Source: an uncultured Planctomycetaceae bacterium (lineage in GTDB: Bacteria; Planctomycetota; Planctomycetia; Pirellulales; Pirellulaceae). From it: a DNA stretch of 46,311 bases. Positions 9,127-18,422 of the stretch are shown one piece after another (the stretch's first letter is position 1; each line of letters begins with the position of its first letter). The stretch is taken from the NCBI GenBank assembly GCA_903863885.1, contig CAIPEB010000481.1:1-46311 (forward strand), written 5' to 3'. A model generated the notes under the pieces. That model saw only the letters and a list, made by a program, of their open reading frames with translations, was not told the origin of the DNA and ran no database searches. Position numbers and translations under genes: made by a program.

Positions 9127-10977
9127 ATGATCCGCTGCCTTGCTCCATTTTTTCTTGCGCTGCTGATGATTCCCTGCGCGGATCCGGCGGCCGCGAACGG
9201 GCCGAATATCCTGCTGATTTATACCGACGACCACGGCTGGGCGGACCTTGGCGCTCAGGGCGTGAACAAGGACATCCGCACTCCGAATATCGATCAACTC
9301 GCGCGCGACGGCGTGCTTTGCACGCGCGGGTACGTTTCCGCGCCGCAGTGCGTGCCGTCGCGCGCGGGCGTGATCACAGGCCGTTATCAACAGCGGTTCG
9401 GCGTGGAGGACAACAACAAAGGGCCGCTCCCGCTTGCGGAGACAACCATTGCCGAACGGCTCAAGCCCGCCGGCTACATCAGCGGTTTCGTGGGCAAGTG
9501 CCATCTCGACATCGGCGGAGCCGAAAAGATACCCAAGAGCCTGAGGCTGATGCCGGAGCACATGCCGCATCATCAGGGCTTCGATGAGTACTGGCGGGGC
9601 GAGTTGCGCGAGTATTACGCCTCGCACGCGCTCGACGGCACTCCCTTTCCCGATGCGCCGCGCCGCGTCGCGGACAACCGCTTCCGCGTGGTCGTGCAGA
9701 CCGAGGCCGCACTTTCCTTCCTCGACCGCCGCGCTGCGAAGCCGGGCCAGCCGTGGTTTCTTTACCTCGCCTGGTACGCACCGCACGTGCCGCTCGAGTC
9801 GCCGGAACCGTGGTTCTCGAGAACCCCGGCGCATCTGCCCAGGGAACGCCGCCAGGCGCTGGCCATGATTGCGGCGATGGACGAAGGCGTCGGCCAGATC
9901 CGCGCCAAACTCAAGGCGATGGGGCAGGACCAGAACACGCTGATCTTCTTCATCGGCGACAACGGAGCGCCGGTGAAACCCGGCGCGTGGGACGGTTCGC
10001 TCAACGAACCGCTCATCGGCGAAAAAGGGATGCTCACCGATGGCGGCATCCGCACTCCGTTCGTCGCCGCCTGGCCAGGCACGCTGCCGGCCGGAGCGAA
10101 GTTCGAGCACCCCGTCATCAGTCTCGACGTGGCCGCCACGGCCGCGGCGATTGCCGGACTGCCGCACGACGACCGGCTCGACGGCGTGAACCTCGTGCCT
10201 TTCCTCACGGGCCGCAACCAGGACGCACCGCACGACACGCTTTACTGGCGTTGGCGCTCGCAGGCCGCCGTGCTGGAGTTTCCGTGGAAACTCATCCATC
10301 TCGGCGACCATGACAAATATCTGTTCAACGTCGCGGAACCCGGCGCCGAGACAGCGGCCAACAATCAGCTTGCCGGCCAGCCCGAGATCGCCGCGCGCCT
10401 CGAAGCAAAGCTCGCGGCCTGGTGCAAGACGCTCCAACCGCCGGGGCCGCCCGAGGCAAACCACGACCAGGACAACTCCTTCTACGCAGCCCATGTCGCG
10501 AAGTCGGAACCCATGCGGCCGAAGGGCCGCGGCACGGCAGCGTCCGCGACGGACGACGCCGCGACCATCCAGGGCTGGCTCTGCCGCAATGGCCAACTCA
10601 GCTTGAAAGACGGCGTTCTCGTCATCACGCCCGACCACAATGCGAGCCAGGCTCCATTCCTGGCCCACAGCCGTCTTGACCTCGCCGGTCCAGTTGCCGC
10701 GACATTGCGTCTGCGCGCCGAGTCCGGAGGAGCGGCGCGCATTGCGTGGCGCACGCGGGAGGAGAGTTTCACGTCGCGCCAGTCCGCCGGCTTTGACTGG
10801 GCCGCCGGCGCCGAGTGGCGGGAAGTTCGTGTAACGCTGCCCGAGAACTCCCGCATCATTCACGTGCGCATCCACACACCGCAGAGCGGCGCGGGCCTCG
10901 AGGTTCAATCGTTGAGGTTCGAGGGCCGCGATGGCAACGCAAGTGAATTCCGCTTCGACAAGCAGTCGAGCCGATAG
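9127..10977 (+). CDS. Exported type I sulfatase (formylglycine-dependent)
   Basis: 616 residues with a signal peptide (LAPFFLALLMIPCADPAAA). The N-terminal metal site NILLIYTDDHGWADLG and the CVPSRAG motif (C75, converted to formylglycine by FGE) are intact. The HLDIGG, HVPLESP and FIGDNGAPVKPG segments match arylsulfatase A-type enzymes. About 130 C-terminal residues after residue 485 form a beta-rich extension not needed for catalysis. GGAG lies nine bases before the ATG. Such enzymes desulfate polysaccharides or small sulfate esters and are abundant in Planctomycetes. The substrate is not deducible. Codon third positions look very GC-rich here (for example about 77% GC at 9301-9360), slightly more than neighbours. 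Confidence 0.95.
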   Translation: MIRCLAPFFLALLMIPCADPAAANGPNILLIYTDDHGWADLGAQGVNKDIRTPNIDQLARDGVLCTRGYVSAPQCVPSRAGVITGRYQQRFGVEDNNKGPLPLAETTIAERLKPAGYISGFVGKCHLDIGGAEKIPKSLRLMPEHMPHHQGFDEYWRGELREYYASHALDGTPFPDAPRRVADNRFRVVVQTEAALSFLDRRAAKPGQPWFLYLAWYAPHVPLESPEPWFSRTPAHLPRERRQALAMIAAMDEGVGQIRAKLKAMGQDQNTLIFFIGDNGAPVKPGAWDGSLNEPLIGEKGMLTDGGIRTPFVAAWPGTLPAGAKFEHPVISLDVAATAAAIAGLPHDDRLDGVNLVPFLTGRNQDAPHDTLYWRWRSQAAVLEFPWKLIHLGDHDKYLFNVAEPGAETAANNQLAGQPEIAARLEAKLAAWCKTLQPPGPPEANHDQDNSFYAAHVAKSEPMRPKGRGTAASATDDAATIQGWLCRNGQLSLKDGVLVITPDHNASQAPFLAHSRLDLAGPVAATLRLRAESGGAARIAWRTREESFTSRQSAGFDWAAGAEWREVRVTLPENSRIIHVRIHTPQSGAGLEVQSLRFEGRDGNASEFRFDKQSSR

Positions 10978-11039
10978 CGGGATGCCGGAGAGTCGCAGAT
11001 CCGTGTTTCATCCGCGCCCATCCGCAGCCTCATCGCCTG

Positions 11040-11130
11040 TTGCATTTTCATGTGCGGCCTGACGCAAACGTTCCGCGGTTCCGTGTTTCCCGTTTCAAAA
11101 GCAACGATGTGATGGCCTCACACCTGACGT
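11040..11130. repeat. Degenerate short-repeat debris at the end of the truncated GH42 gene
   Basis: Read on the minus strand, this region contains runs such as CGGGAAACACGGAACCGCGG, and just beyond it GCGCGGATGAAACACGGATC. These resemble the ACGGATCTGC-type repeats at 29141-29186. The repeat-like DNA lies directly against the truncated 3' end of the GH42 remnant and separates it from the sulfatase. Confidence 0.35.
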
Positions 11131-11132
11131 TA

Positions 11133-11957
11133 TCAGGTTCTATAGGCCAGCGCGGAAGGATTCGCGTGCGTCGGATGACGCGTGTCATACAGCCGCACCT
11201 GATCGCGAACCCATGCCAGATAGTCCGTCTGCAACTGGATGCGAAACGATTTCCAATCGACGGCAGCAACATAGTCGATCCAATGTCCCCGGAGCAGTTC
11301 AGGCCCGAAACTCACCTTCTCAAAGCTCTCCGTCGGGCGAAACCAGCGCTGGTTCAACCGGTCCACCGAACCGTACTTCCGCTGGAGCCACTGGCCAAAG
11401 AGTTGCAGCGTCGGAGCATCGAAGGACTCCGCCAGCCCGGCCGGCTCATTCTGCAGCGACCACGGCCCCTGCGCCGGATGATCCTTGTACCGGCTGACGA
11501 CACGTCGCACATACTCGGCGCCTCGCTCACGCATCTCGGGTGTGACGAGCGGCAGTTTCGCGTGGTAGAAGGCCGTCTGTCGCGTCCAGCCCGGCGGGTC
11601 CTCGGGACACAGCGTCGTTAGAATCGAAATTCCGTTTGCAGCCGCCGCGTCGTAGGCCTGGTCATAGAGTTCGAACTGCCACTGCCCCGGCTGTCGCTCG
11701 ATGTGATCCCAGATGACGAAGAGCCGCGCCACGGAGAGTCCGGTTTCTTTCATCCTCCGGAAGTGCATCTGGATTTCGTCGCGAGTGAAGCCCGGATCGA
11801 GAAAGATCTCGGCGCCGATCCGAACGTGGCTGCGCACGGCCTCGAGCGAATCCAACGGCCCGAGAGCAATTGAACTCTCGGCCGCCAGGCCCCGTATCCC
11901 GGAACAAGACAAAGACACGAGCAGACTCACGCCCAGTAACCGCTTGACTCTGATCAC
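11133..11957 (-). pseudogene. Truncated GH42-like beta-galactosidase remnant
   Basis: The open frame codes for about 274 residues from a GTG at 11957 with GGAGGG nine bases upstream and a signal peptide (LLGVSLLVSLSCSGIRGLAA). The sequence follows the first half of the GH42 barrel: GFTRDEIQMHFRRMKETGLS, VARLFVIWDHIERQPGQW, the SLQNEPAG strand with the acid/base Glu, then a YGSVDRLNQRWF-like segment. It stops after THANPSALAYRT, before the strand carrying the nucleophile Glu, whereas GH42 enzymes are normally 600-700 residues. Frames beyond the stop show no continuation, only repeat-like DNA. I therefore read it as a 3'-truncated gene, probably inactive as a glycosidase, although the 5' end looks well preserved. 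Confidence 0.65.
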
Positions 11958-12303
11958 GACGATCTGCCCTCCAGGAAACGGCACACATGCTTCGCAGACG
12001 AACCCGCAAGTGGTCCAATGTAGCCTCGCCGCGCGGGACATAGAACTTGAGGTCCACCCTGCCGGCCCCGGAGCGTAACACCGCGAGATCTTGCGCGTTC
12101 TCGCAGTTCAGGGACAAAATCACCACGGAGTTGACATGAAGGGGTTTCGCCACGCAGGATGAGAACGACGGATGCCGTGGGTTGAAACCCACGTCCACCT
12201 TCATGCCGTCGCTGTGCGACAACGGACTTTCGTACGGGACACGGAGGATTTCTGATCGTCGTCACTTGCGGCAGCCGATGCGTTTGAGTTTCGGGAGCAC
12301 ACC
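11958..12303. other. Divergent intergenic region
   Basis: About 346 bases between the GH42 remnant (minus) and the transglutaminase-like gene (plus). It must hold both promoters. I find no gene and no motif good enough to name. Confidence 0.45.
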
Positions 12304-13572
12304 ATGAAACAAGTTCCGACTTGCCTGCTTGCCAGCGTATTCGCAATGGCCGGTATATTGATGAGTTACTCGGCCAGCGCCGCCGACTCCCTGTTGCGGA
12401 ATCTGCCGCCGGGCGTTTTCCTGGACAGCACCACGGTGGTCCCGCCGGCACAGACAAAGGCCATTGGCCAGAAGCTGGGCGGCGAACTGGAGCGCCTCGA
12501 GAACTCGATGATTCGGGTGCACGGCCGGCCGATCCAGGTCAACACGATCACTGCGACGGACGAATCGAGCGCAAAGGCAATTCACGCGGCGATTGCCAAG
12601 TCGAAGTCGCATCCCGCTTTCTGCATCCGGCGGGGACGCGTCGTCGTGGAATATGTCGGCAAGGACATCGACGCGGCATTGGCCACCAAGACTTCTTACG
12701 AACTCTGTTTGGTACCGAAGCCTGCGAGCGTCCGTTATCGGGTTATTGCCGAGTTGGCAACTGTGGACAAGGCGGACTACATGTCCTGCACTCCTCTATT
12801 CGGGAAGTTCCTCGCGCTGAAAGGCGGCACCGATCAGGCGATGATCCAGCAGATCAGCGATCTCTCCGCGAAATTCCAGTTTGGCCGCGTCCTGGCGCTT
12901 CGCAATCCGAAGCTGGACAACGGCGCTGCAGTCCATCTGTTCAAGCCGTCGCCGACGGAGGCGAAAGACGCGGGGGTAAGCATCGTCTATTCCTTCACCC
13001 AACTGCCGGCGAGGCACGGCGTTCCCTACGTGACCGCCACCATCGACGTTACCGTGGATGCGACAGGTTTCCGTACGAGCGAAGCCGTTCCGTCAAAGAA
13101 ACTGACCGCCGCAACACCGTTTTGGCCGGCCGATGACCCTAAGGTAATCTCGTTGGCGCGCCAGATCACCGCGGGCAAGACAACCCATGAAGCCAAGGCC
13201 AAGGCGATCTTGGAATGGCTGACACCGGGGCAGAATATCAAGTACGCCGGTCAAACAGGTTCACGCTGGACCGCGGCTAAGGTACTCGAACAGAAATTTG
13301 GCCGATGCTGGGATTTCTCCGACTGCTTCGTCGCACTGGCCCGTGCCGCGGGCGTGCCGAGCCGTCAGGTCGGCGGTTGGCTTTACTGCAGCGAAGGCCA
13401 CATCTGGGCCGAGTACTATCGCGAGGGCAAAGGCTGGCAGCAGGTCGATCCCACCGGCGGAGGCAAACTCGAATGCGGCATCTATCACATTCCGTACTTC
13501 ACTTCCGAAGACGGCGAGATGCCTATCCTCTACGTTTCCATGCCGAAGATCGAATGCGTGCAGACGAAGTGA
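12304..13572 (+). CDS. Exported transglutaminase-like (papain-fold) protein
   Basis: 422 residues, ATG preceded by GGGAG, signal peptide LLASVFAMAGILMSYSASA. The C-terminal third is a transglutaminase-like core with an intact Cys-His-Asp triad: C335 in GRCWDFSD, H366 in EGHIWAEYY and D382 in WQQVDPT. The preceding 250 residues are beta-rich and not recognised. Bacterial members are usually proteases or amidases rather than cross-linking enzymes. It acts outside the cytoplasm. No operon partner is evident; the next gene is convergent. Confidence 0.85.
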   Translation: MKQVPTCLLASVFAMAGILMSYSASAADSLLRNLPPGVFLDSTTVVPPAQTKAIGQKLGGELERLENSMIRVHGRPIQVNTITATDESSAKAIHAAIAKSKSHPAFCIRRGRVVVEYVGKDIDAALATKTSYELCLVPKPASVRYRVIAELATVDKADYMSCTPLFGKFLALKGGTDQAMIQQISDLSAKFQFGRVLALRNPKLDNGAAVHLFKPSPTEAKDAGVSIVYSFTQLPARHGVPYVTATIDVTVDATGFRTSEAVPSKKLTAATPFWPADDPKVISLARQITAGKTTHEAKAKAILEWLTPGQNIKYAGQTGSRWTAAKVLEQKFGRCWDFSDCFVALARAAGVPSRQVGGWLYCSEGHIWAEYYREGKGWQQVDPTGGGKLECGIYHIPYFTSEDGEMPILYVSMPKIECVQTK

Positions 13573-13773
13573 TCAAGCCGCAAAGTCGGCTGGGTTGAGA
13601 CGTCGAGTCGAACCGCAAGTCGAACCGCCGACCGCGAGGAATGTAATAGAATCCATTCCATCGAAGACGGCATGTGGCATGGCGCGGCGCTGCAGAGTCG
13701 CGGTCGATTGAGAAAGAAAGCCGCGTTGAGCCGCCACACTCCAAAGTCGTCTTTCACGAAAGGCAACAGGCAA

Positions 13774-14919
13774 TTACTGATACCGGAACGTGCGCACGGC
13801 GAGCAATCCAATAATCACGGCGCTGGTCACTAGTGCCGCGAGCGGCGCCAAAGCGGCGGATGCGCCGGCGCGGAAGTTCACCAGCTGGTGCATTGCAAAC
13901 ATCGCCCAGCCGGTGGGAAGACTGTTGGCGAGCAGTTGCATCCAGCGAGGGCAGATTTCGATCGGCCACCATAACCCTCCGAGCGCGGCGATTACGTTCG
14001 TGATGAGCACGCCCAGACCGATCGCCTGAGCTTCACTCCGAGCCAGATTCGCCAGCAGTATGCTCAGACAACCACACAGAGCCGCAAAAGCGAATAGGAC
14101 CAGCGAGACCATCGGCAGCGCCGGGCCCCAGTCCATTCCAAACAGGACGCTGCCCACAATCATCGCGTAGATGATCTGCGCAACTCCGAGGATCATACGG
14201 CCGGCCCACTTGCCGATAAGCAATTCTCCTCGCGAGATCGGCGTTGAGGCCAGTCGCTTCAGTCTGCCCTGTTGCCGTTCGATCACGAGGGTTCCGGTGC
14301 CGCTGGATAGAAGCGAGAGCATCGTGAACATGATCATGATACCGGGCACTGCCTGAGAGAATCCGGTGGGAGGCTGAGGCCGCCGTCCGGCCGACTGCAC
14401 ATCGAGCGTCAGTGTCCGCGGCACGCTGTGAATCCGGTCGAATGCGGCCGAACCGGGCGGGTTCCCCGATGCGTCGCAGACGATCAGGTCGGCCAGTACC
14501 GTGTAGACGGCGCGGGCAACACGAAACTGGTCAAACTCGTTCGAGAGCCCTTCGTCGCGGCGGACGAATTGCACCACGGTCCTGTCGCCGTGCAGCGCCG
14601 AGTCAGTGAAGTGTGCCGGGATGATGAGTCGTCGTGATGGGTTGCTGGAAACGCCCGGTGCACCTTCCCGTTCGATGGCCAGCCCGTTCTGTTCCAGGCG
14701 GGCGCACAGTTGCTCGGCAAGAAAGCCGGCATCCGACGGCACGGAGACCACGATTCGGTCCTTGGAACCGATATCCGTGCCGCCGCCGAACTGGCTTGTG
14801 ACCGTACCGATGAAGTACATGAAGAGCACGGGCATGACAAATGCCCAAACATACGTTTCGCGGGTGCGAAAAAAGAACGCGGTTTCGGAGCGGGCAATGA
14901 AGTAGATTCGGCCGAGCAT
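13774..14919 (-). CDS. ABC-2 type transporter permease (second)
   Basis: 381 residues from the ATG at 14919, with AGGAGCTAGG immediately upstream. One N-terminal membrane segment (WAFVMPVLFMYFIGTV) is followed by a large external loop (about residues 45-190), then five to six C-terminal membrane segments including MVSLVLFAFAALCGCLSILL. The RLASTPISRGELLIGKW segment after the loop is typical of ABC-2 permeases of the DrrB/YhhJ type. It starts two bases after the stop of the first permease, so it is the last gene of a three-gene operon exporting an unknown hydrophobic substrate. Confidence 0.9.
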   Translation of the reverse strand: MLGRIYFIARSETAFFFRTRETYVWAFVMPVLFMYFIGTVTSQFGGGTDIGSKDRIVVSVPSDAGFLAEQLCARLEQNGLAIEREGAPGVSSNPSRRLIIPAHFTDSALHGDRTVVQFVRRDEGLSNEFDQFRVARAVYTVLADLIVCDASGNPPGSAAFDRIHSVPRTLTLDVQSAGRRPQPPTGFSQAVPGIMIMFTMLSLLSSGTGTLVIERQQGRLKRLASTPISRGELLIGKWAGRMILGVAQIIYAMIVGSVLFGMDWGPALPMVSLVLFAFAALCGCLSILLANLARSEAQAIGLGVLITNVIAALGGLWWPIEICPRWMQLLANSLPTGWAMFAMHQLVNFRAGASAALAPLAALVTSAVIIGLLAVRTFRYQ

Positions 14920-14921
14920 CC

Positions 14922-16172
14922 CTAGCTCCTGGCAAAGCCCCGGTTCAATCGCATCGCGGCAGCGGTCAGGAATACCGCAGAAAGCACCAGCATGAGTGCA
15001 AGCGCGCCCATCGAAAACGAGGGACCGCCGCTTCCCAGGAGGATCGCCTTGAGGTGTTCGATTCCCCAACCGTTGGGCGTGAACCGCCCCAGCGCGGCCA
15101 TCCAGCGCGGCATGATCTCCGACGGGAACATGCAGCCGCCGAACATCATCAACGGCATCACGACGGCATAAGCGAGCAGCGTGGCGCCACGGCGCGTCGC
15201 AGCGCATACCTGGACCGCGAGCATCATTGAAGTCAACATGACGCCGATTGCCGCCGCGCACGTCAGGGCCAGCGGGAATCGTTGCCAGGGCAGGCCGAGA
15301 TAGGCCATTCCCGACGCCAATACGACCAGTCCGACCAGTGTGACCATGACCGTTATCGCAATGAGTTTCCCGATCAGGAGACGGGGAATTCCAAGCGGCG
15401 TGGTCATTACGCGGCGGAGTACGCCCGATTCGCGCTCCAGCCAGACGTCGCCGCTCAGACCTTGCGCGGCAAACAGCACCCCGAGAACGAGGATCCCCGG
15501 CAGGAAGAGGAATGCCAGCGGACGCTTGGACGAATCATCGCCCGAGTCCGGCTTTACGACGGTTGTCTGCAGTTCGATCACCGGCGGAAACGCGCTTCGT
15601 TCCAACTTGTGGATTATCTGGTTGACTGAAACCGCCCTGCTCGCGATATCCGCGTCGGATGGAGTGTTCCGTCCGCCGGCCGGAAGCGCGACCAGATCGC
15701 GCAGTTCGGGTCCGGCAACTCGATGAAGGTAGAACGCACCATCAACCGCGATGCTGAGCAGTTCTTCGACAATCCCGGGGAGAATCCGCTGGGTTGGATT
15801 GGTGACCAGCAGCAGGCGGGTCGGTTTTTCCTTGACAACGGCGTCGGAGAAGCCCTCGGGGATTACCAGCAAAGCCGAGGTTTCGTCGTGCCCGATGCGC
15901 TGCCGGCCCGCCTCCTGGAGCACTTTCTCGACTCGGATCACGCCGTTGACGCTGCCCTGGTTCATCGCGGCCAATAGAAACCTGCTGAGAAAGCTGTCGT
16001 CCTCATCAGCTACGAGGAGCAAGGCCTGCGGCTTTGGACCAGAGTGTCCGCCGGTCGCCAGGATCAGCATCGAACCCATTACCAGCGGGATGCCCAGCCA
16101 CAGAAGCATCCCATTCCAATCGCGCAGGTACCGGCGTAAGTCCTTGCCCGCCGCTGTGAAAATCCCGCCCAT
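14922..16172 (-). CDS. ABC-2 type transporter permease (first)
   Basis: 416 residues with the same topology as the next gene: one N-terminal helix (MLLWLGIPLVMGSMLILATG), an external loop of about 190 residues, and a C-terminal membrane bundle. The segment RRVMTTPLGIPRLLIGKL marks the ABC-2 fold. It starts three bases after the ATPase stop. Two different permeases with one ATPase suggest a heterodimeric membrane part. Confidence 0.9.
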   Translation of the reverse strand: MGGIFTAAGKDLRRYLRDWNGMLLWLGIPLVMGSMLILATGGHSGPKPQALLLVADEDDSFLSRFLLAAMNQGSVNGVIRVEKVLQEAGRQRIGHDETSALLVIPEGFSDAVVKEKPTRLLLVTNPTQRILPGIVEELLSIAVDGAFYLHRVAGPELRDLVALPAGGRNTPSDADIASRAVSVNQIIHKLERSAFPPVIELQTTVVKPDSGDDSSKRPLAFLFLPGILVLGVLFAAQGLSGDVWLERESGVLRRVMTTPLGIPRLLIGKLIAITVMVTLVGLVVLASGMAYLGLPWQRFPLALTCAAAIGVMLTSMMLAVQVCAATRRGATLLAYAVVMPLMMFGGCMFPSEIMPRWMAALGRFTPNGWGIEHLKAILLGSGGPSFSMGALALMLVLSAVFLTAAAMRLNRGFARS

Positions 16173-16175
16173 GAT

Positions 16176-17105
16176 TCACTCCCGCAGTCTCTTCCCGGTG
16201 AGTTTGATGAAAAGACTCTCTAGGCTGGGCTGGGTAAGAGTGGTGTCGCGGATCTCGGCGCCGGCCCCGGTTACTGCAGCAAAAATCTCCGGCAGCCTGC
16301 GAGTAGCGCCGTGTATGGCCAGACGGAGCGAGCGATCGTCGACCAGGACGATTTCCATGCCCTCGATCTTCTCAAGTGCGAGGCGGCAACTCGCCGGGTC
16401 AAATCTGCCATGGAGTTCCAGCACATCGCGCTCGGCGACCATGGCTCGAAGTTCGGCGAGCGTGCCTTGAGCGATGATCCGGCCGTGATCGACAATCGCC
16501 AGTTGATTGCAGAGGTCTTCGGCTTCTTCCAGATAGTGTGTTGTGTACAGCACGGTCGTCCCCTGCCGCACCTGCTCGCGCACAAGTTCGAGCAATCGCA
16601 CTCGTGACTGCGGGTCGACGCCCACCGTCGGTTCGTCCAGCAGCAGGACCTGAGGGCGATGGACGATGCCACAGCCGAAGTTAAGCCGCCGCTTCATGCC
16701 GCCGCTGAAGCAGCGGACCGGATCCTTCGCGCGGTCGAGAAGTCCGATGGCGGCGAGCACATCCTGAACCTGCTCGCGCATCTTGCGGCCTCGCATCCCG
16801 TAGGCCCCTGCCCAGAAGGACAGGTTCTCCGCCGCCGAAAGATCGTCATACAAAGCCAATTCCTGCGGCACAACGCCCAGAATCTGCTTGGCGCGGAAAC
16901 CGTCGCGCGCCACATCGTGCCCCTGCACGCGAATTCTTCCGGCGCCGGGAGTCAGCAGGCCCGAAATGCAGCTGATCGTCGTGGTCTTGCCCGCTCCGTT
17001 GGGGCCCAGGAGTCCGAAGATCTCCCCCGGCCGAGCGATGAAGCTGACGTCGTCAACCGCGAGCAGATCTCCGTACTTCTTCTGTAAGCCTTCGACTTCG
17101 ATCAC
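16176..17105 (-). CDS. ABC transporter ATP-binding protein (drug/ABC-2 export type)
   Basis: 309 residues with a complete nucleotide-binding domain: Walker A GPNGAGKTTT, Q-loop VVPQELALY, signature FSGGMKRRLN, Walker B QVLLLDEPTVGVD and H-loop TTHYLEEAE. The last 80 residues form the C-terminal extension common in DrrA/CcmA-like ATPases. It is the first gene of the operon with two ABC-2 permeases and drives export from the cytoplasm. This contrasts with the degenerate ATPase domain encoded at 23201-25396. Confidence 0.95.
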   Translation of the reverse strand: MIEVEGLQKKYGDLLAVDDVSFIARPGEIFGLLGPNGAGKTTTISCISGLLTPGAGRIRVQGHDVARDGFRAKQILGVVPQELALYDDLSAAENLSFWAGAYGMRGRKMREQVQDVLAAIGLLDRAKDPVRCFSGGMKRRLNFGCGIVHRPQVLLLDEPTVGVDPQSRVRLLELVREQVRQGTTVLYTTHYLEEAEDLCNQLAIVDHGRIIAQGTLAELRAMVAERDVLELHGRFDPASCRLALEKIEGMEIVLVDDRSLRLAIHGATRRLPEIFAAVTGAGAEIRDTTLTQPSLESLFIKLTGKRLRE

Positions 17106-17210
17106 GTCGCTCGCCTCGTGAAAATGTGGCTCGTCAGGGGTACACGGCCCAAACGAAGGACAACCACAACGTGGCGACCCTGCGCCGTCCTTATGGGACT
17201 TCCGTATTAA

Positions 17211-17233
17211 AAGGCGGTTTTATGAAACGCCTT
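17211..17233 (-). terminator. Probable intrinsic terminator after the coiled-coil gene
   Basis: On the minus strand AAGGCG, an 11-base spacer and CGCCTT are followed by TTAATA. The element begins one or two bases after the stop codon of the coiled-coil gene, the expected place for its terminator. The T-run is short, so strength is uncertain. Confidence 0.45.
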
Positions 17234-17234
17234 C

Positions 17235-18260
17235 TCAGTCTTTTTCATTCGCTTCCCGCTCGAGCAGTTTGTGAATCTCCGCCCGCAATTTCTCCATTTC
17301 CTCCCGCATTTCGCGCACTTGACCTCGCAATTCAGCGATTTCTCGCGTCATCGCCGCAGATTCCTCGGCGCGTCGCTGCGGAACGCTGGCCGCCGGTTGC
17401 GGAACGGGCCGCCCGGTCTCCTTGTACAGTCGTTGTGCTTTCTCATGGATTGCCGAGATCTCGCGCTTGATCGCTTCGGCACGGTCCGGATGATTTTCGC
17501 CTAGTTCCTTCAATTCGCGTTCGAGGGCAGCCGCGCGTTCGCGCAGTTCGCGGAATTCGCCGGGAGCATAGCGGTTGGCTGCTTCCTGGTTCTTTCGCAG
17601 TTGCTGCAATCGCTCGCGGATTTCGTTCAGTTCGCGCTTCAGCGCCTCGGCCTTATCCGGGTGGCTGTCGCCCAACTCGTGCAGTTGCCGCTCGATCGCG
17701 GCCGCTCGCTCGTGCAGTTCCTGTGCGGCCCCCTCGACGCGTTCTTTTTCCGATGCCTCGGCCTGTCGCCGCAGTTGCTGCATCTTCTCGCGCATTGCGT
17801 TCAGTTCGCGTTTGAGCGCCTCGGCCTTCTCTGCCTGGCCGTCGCCCAACTCGTGCAGCGCCCGCTCGCCCGCGCCAATCTTCTCTTTGAGTTCCCGCAT
17901 CGCGGCCTTGAGTCGCTGCAGTCCTTCAGCCCCCGAGCGCGGACGCAGTTGCTGCATTCGTTCGCGAATCCCGATCAGCTCCCGCTTCAGTGCCTCGGCT
18001 TTTTCGGGGTGACCGTCCCCCAGCTCTTTCAATTCACGCTCAACGACAGCCGCACGCTCGCGGAGTTCCCGAAACGCGCCCTCGGCACGCTGCCCTTCTG
18101 CAATCGGCTGAGCTTCGTGCGATCCGTCATGCACTGCGGTCGCGGCCGGCTTTTCCTCGGCCGTTTCAGCAACTGCAACTCGCAGCGAGAGCCATGCCAG
18201 AAAAGGAACCGCGACCACGGCAGCCAGCCGGTATCGCCAAGACAGCTTGATTATGCTCAC
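17235..18260 (-). CDS. Exported coiled-coil repeat protein
   Basis: About 341 residues from a GTG at 18260 with GGGAGG upstream. A signal or anchor segment (LAAVVAVPFLAWLSLRVAVA) is followed by an almost entirely helical, charged protein. A unit of about 57-58 residues is repeated four times, each containing a version of ELGDSHPDKAEALKREL followed by IRERxQQLR and ERAAxxERxL. The C-terminus is a heptad-rich coiled coil (REMREEMEKLRAEIHKLLER). No enzymatic motif is seen. It probably forms an extended rod in the periplasm or cell envelope. The gene lies alone between the ABC-2 operon and the ceramidase-like gene. Confidence 0.75.
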   Translation of the reverse strand: MSIIKLSWRYRLAAVVAVPFLAWLSLRVAVAETAEEKPAATAVHDGSHEAQPIAEGQRAEGAFRELRERAAVVERELKELGDGHPEKAEALKRELIGIRERMQQLRPRSGAEGLQRLKAAMRELKEKIGAGERALHELGDGQAEKAEALKRELNAMREKMQQLRRQAEASEKERVEGAAQELHERAAAIERQLHELGDSHPDKAEALKRELNEIRERLQQLRKNQEAANRYAPGEFRELRERAAALERELKELGENHPDRAEAIKREISAIHEKAQRLYKETGRPVPQPAASVPQRRAEESAAMTREIAELRGQVREMREEMEKLRAEIHKLLEREANEKD

Positions 18261-18422
18261 GTCTTCGCCTCCCAAATAAATCGTGCAGCCCCGGCTTGGG
18301 GCCCGGTTTCGACCAACACCGCCGCAAGGAACCAACAACTTACCAAGCGATAACGCGATACCGCAAACGTGCTGCCTGCGGCACGACGATTTGTCAGCGA
18401 TGATCTCGTCACAAACGTGCGT

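Noticed and set aside
9103-10908. Minus-strand open frame opposite the sulfatase (about 601 codons)
   Set aside because: The plus strand has an intact sulfatase with catalytic motifs; the antisense translation is Arg/Val-rich with no recognisable fold.
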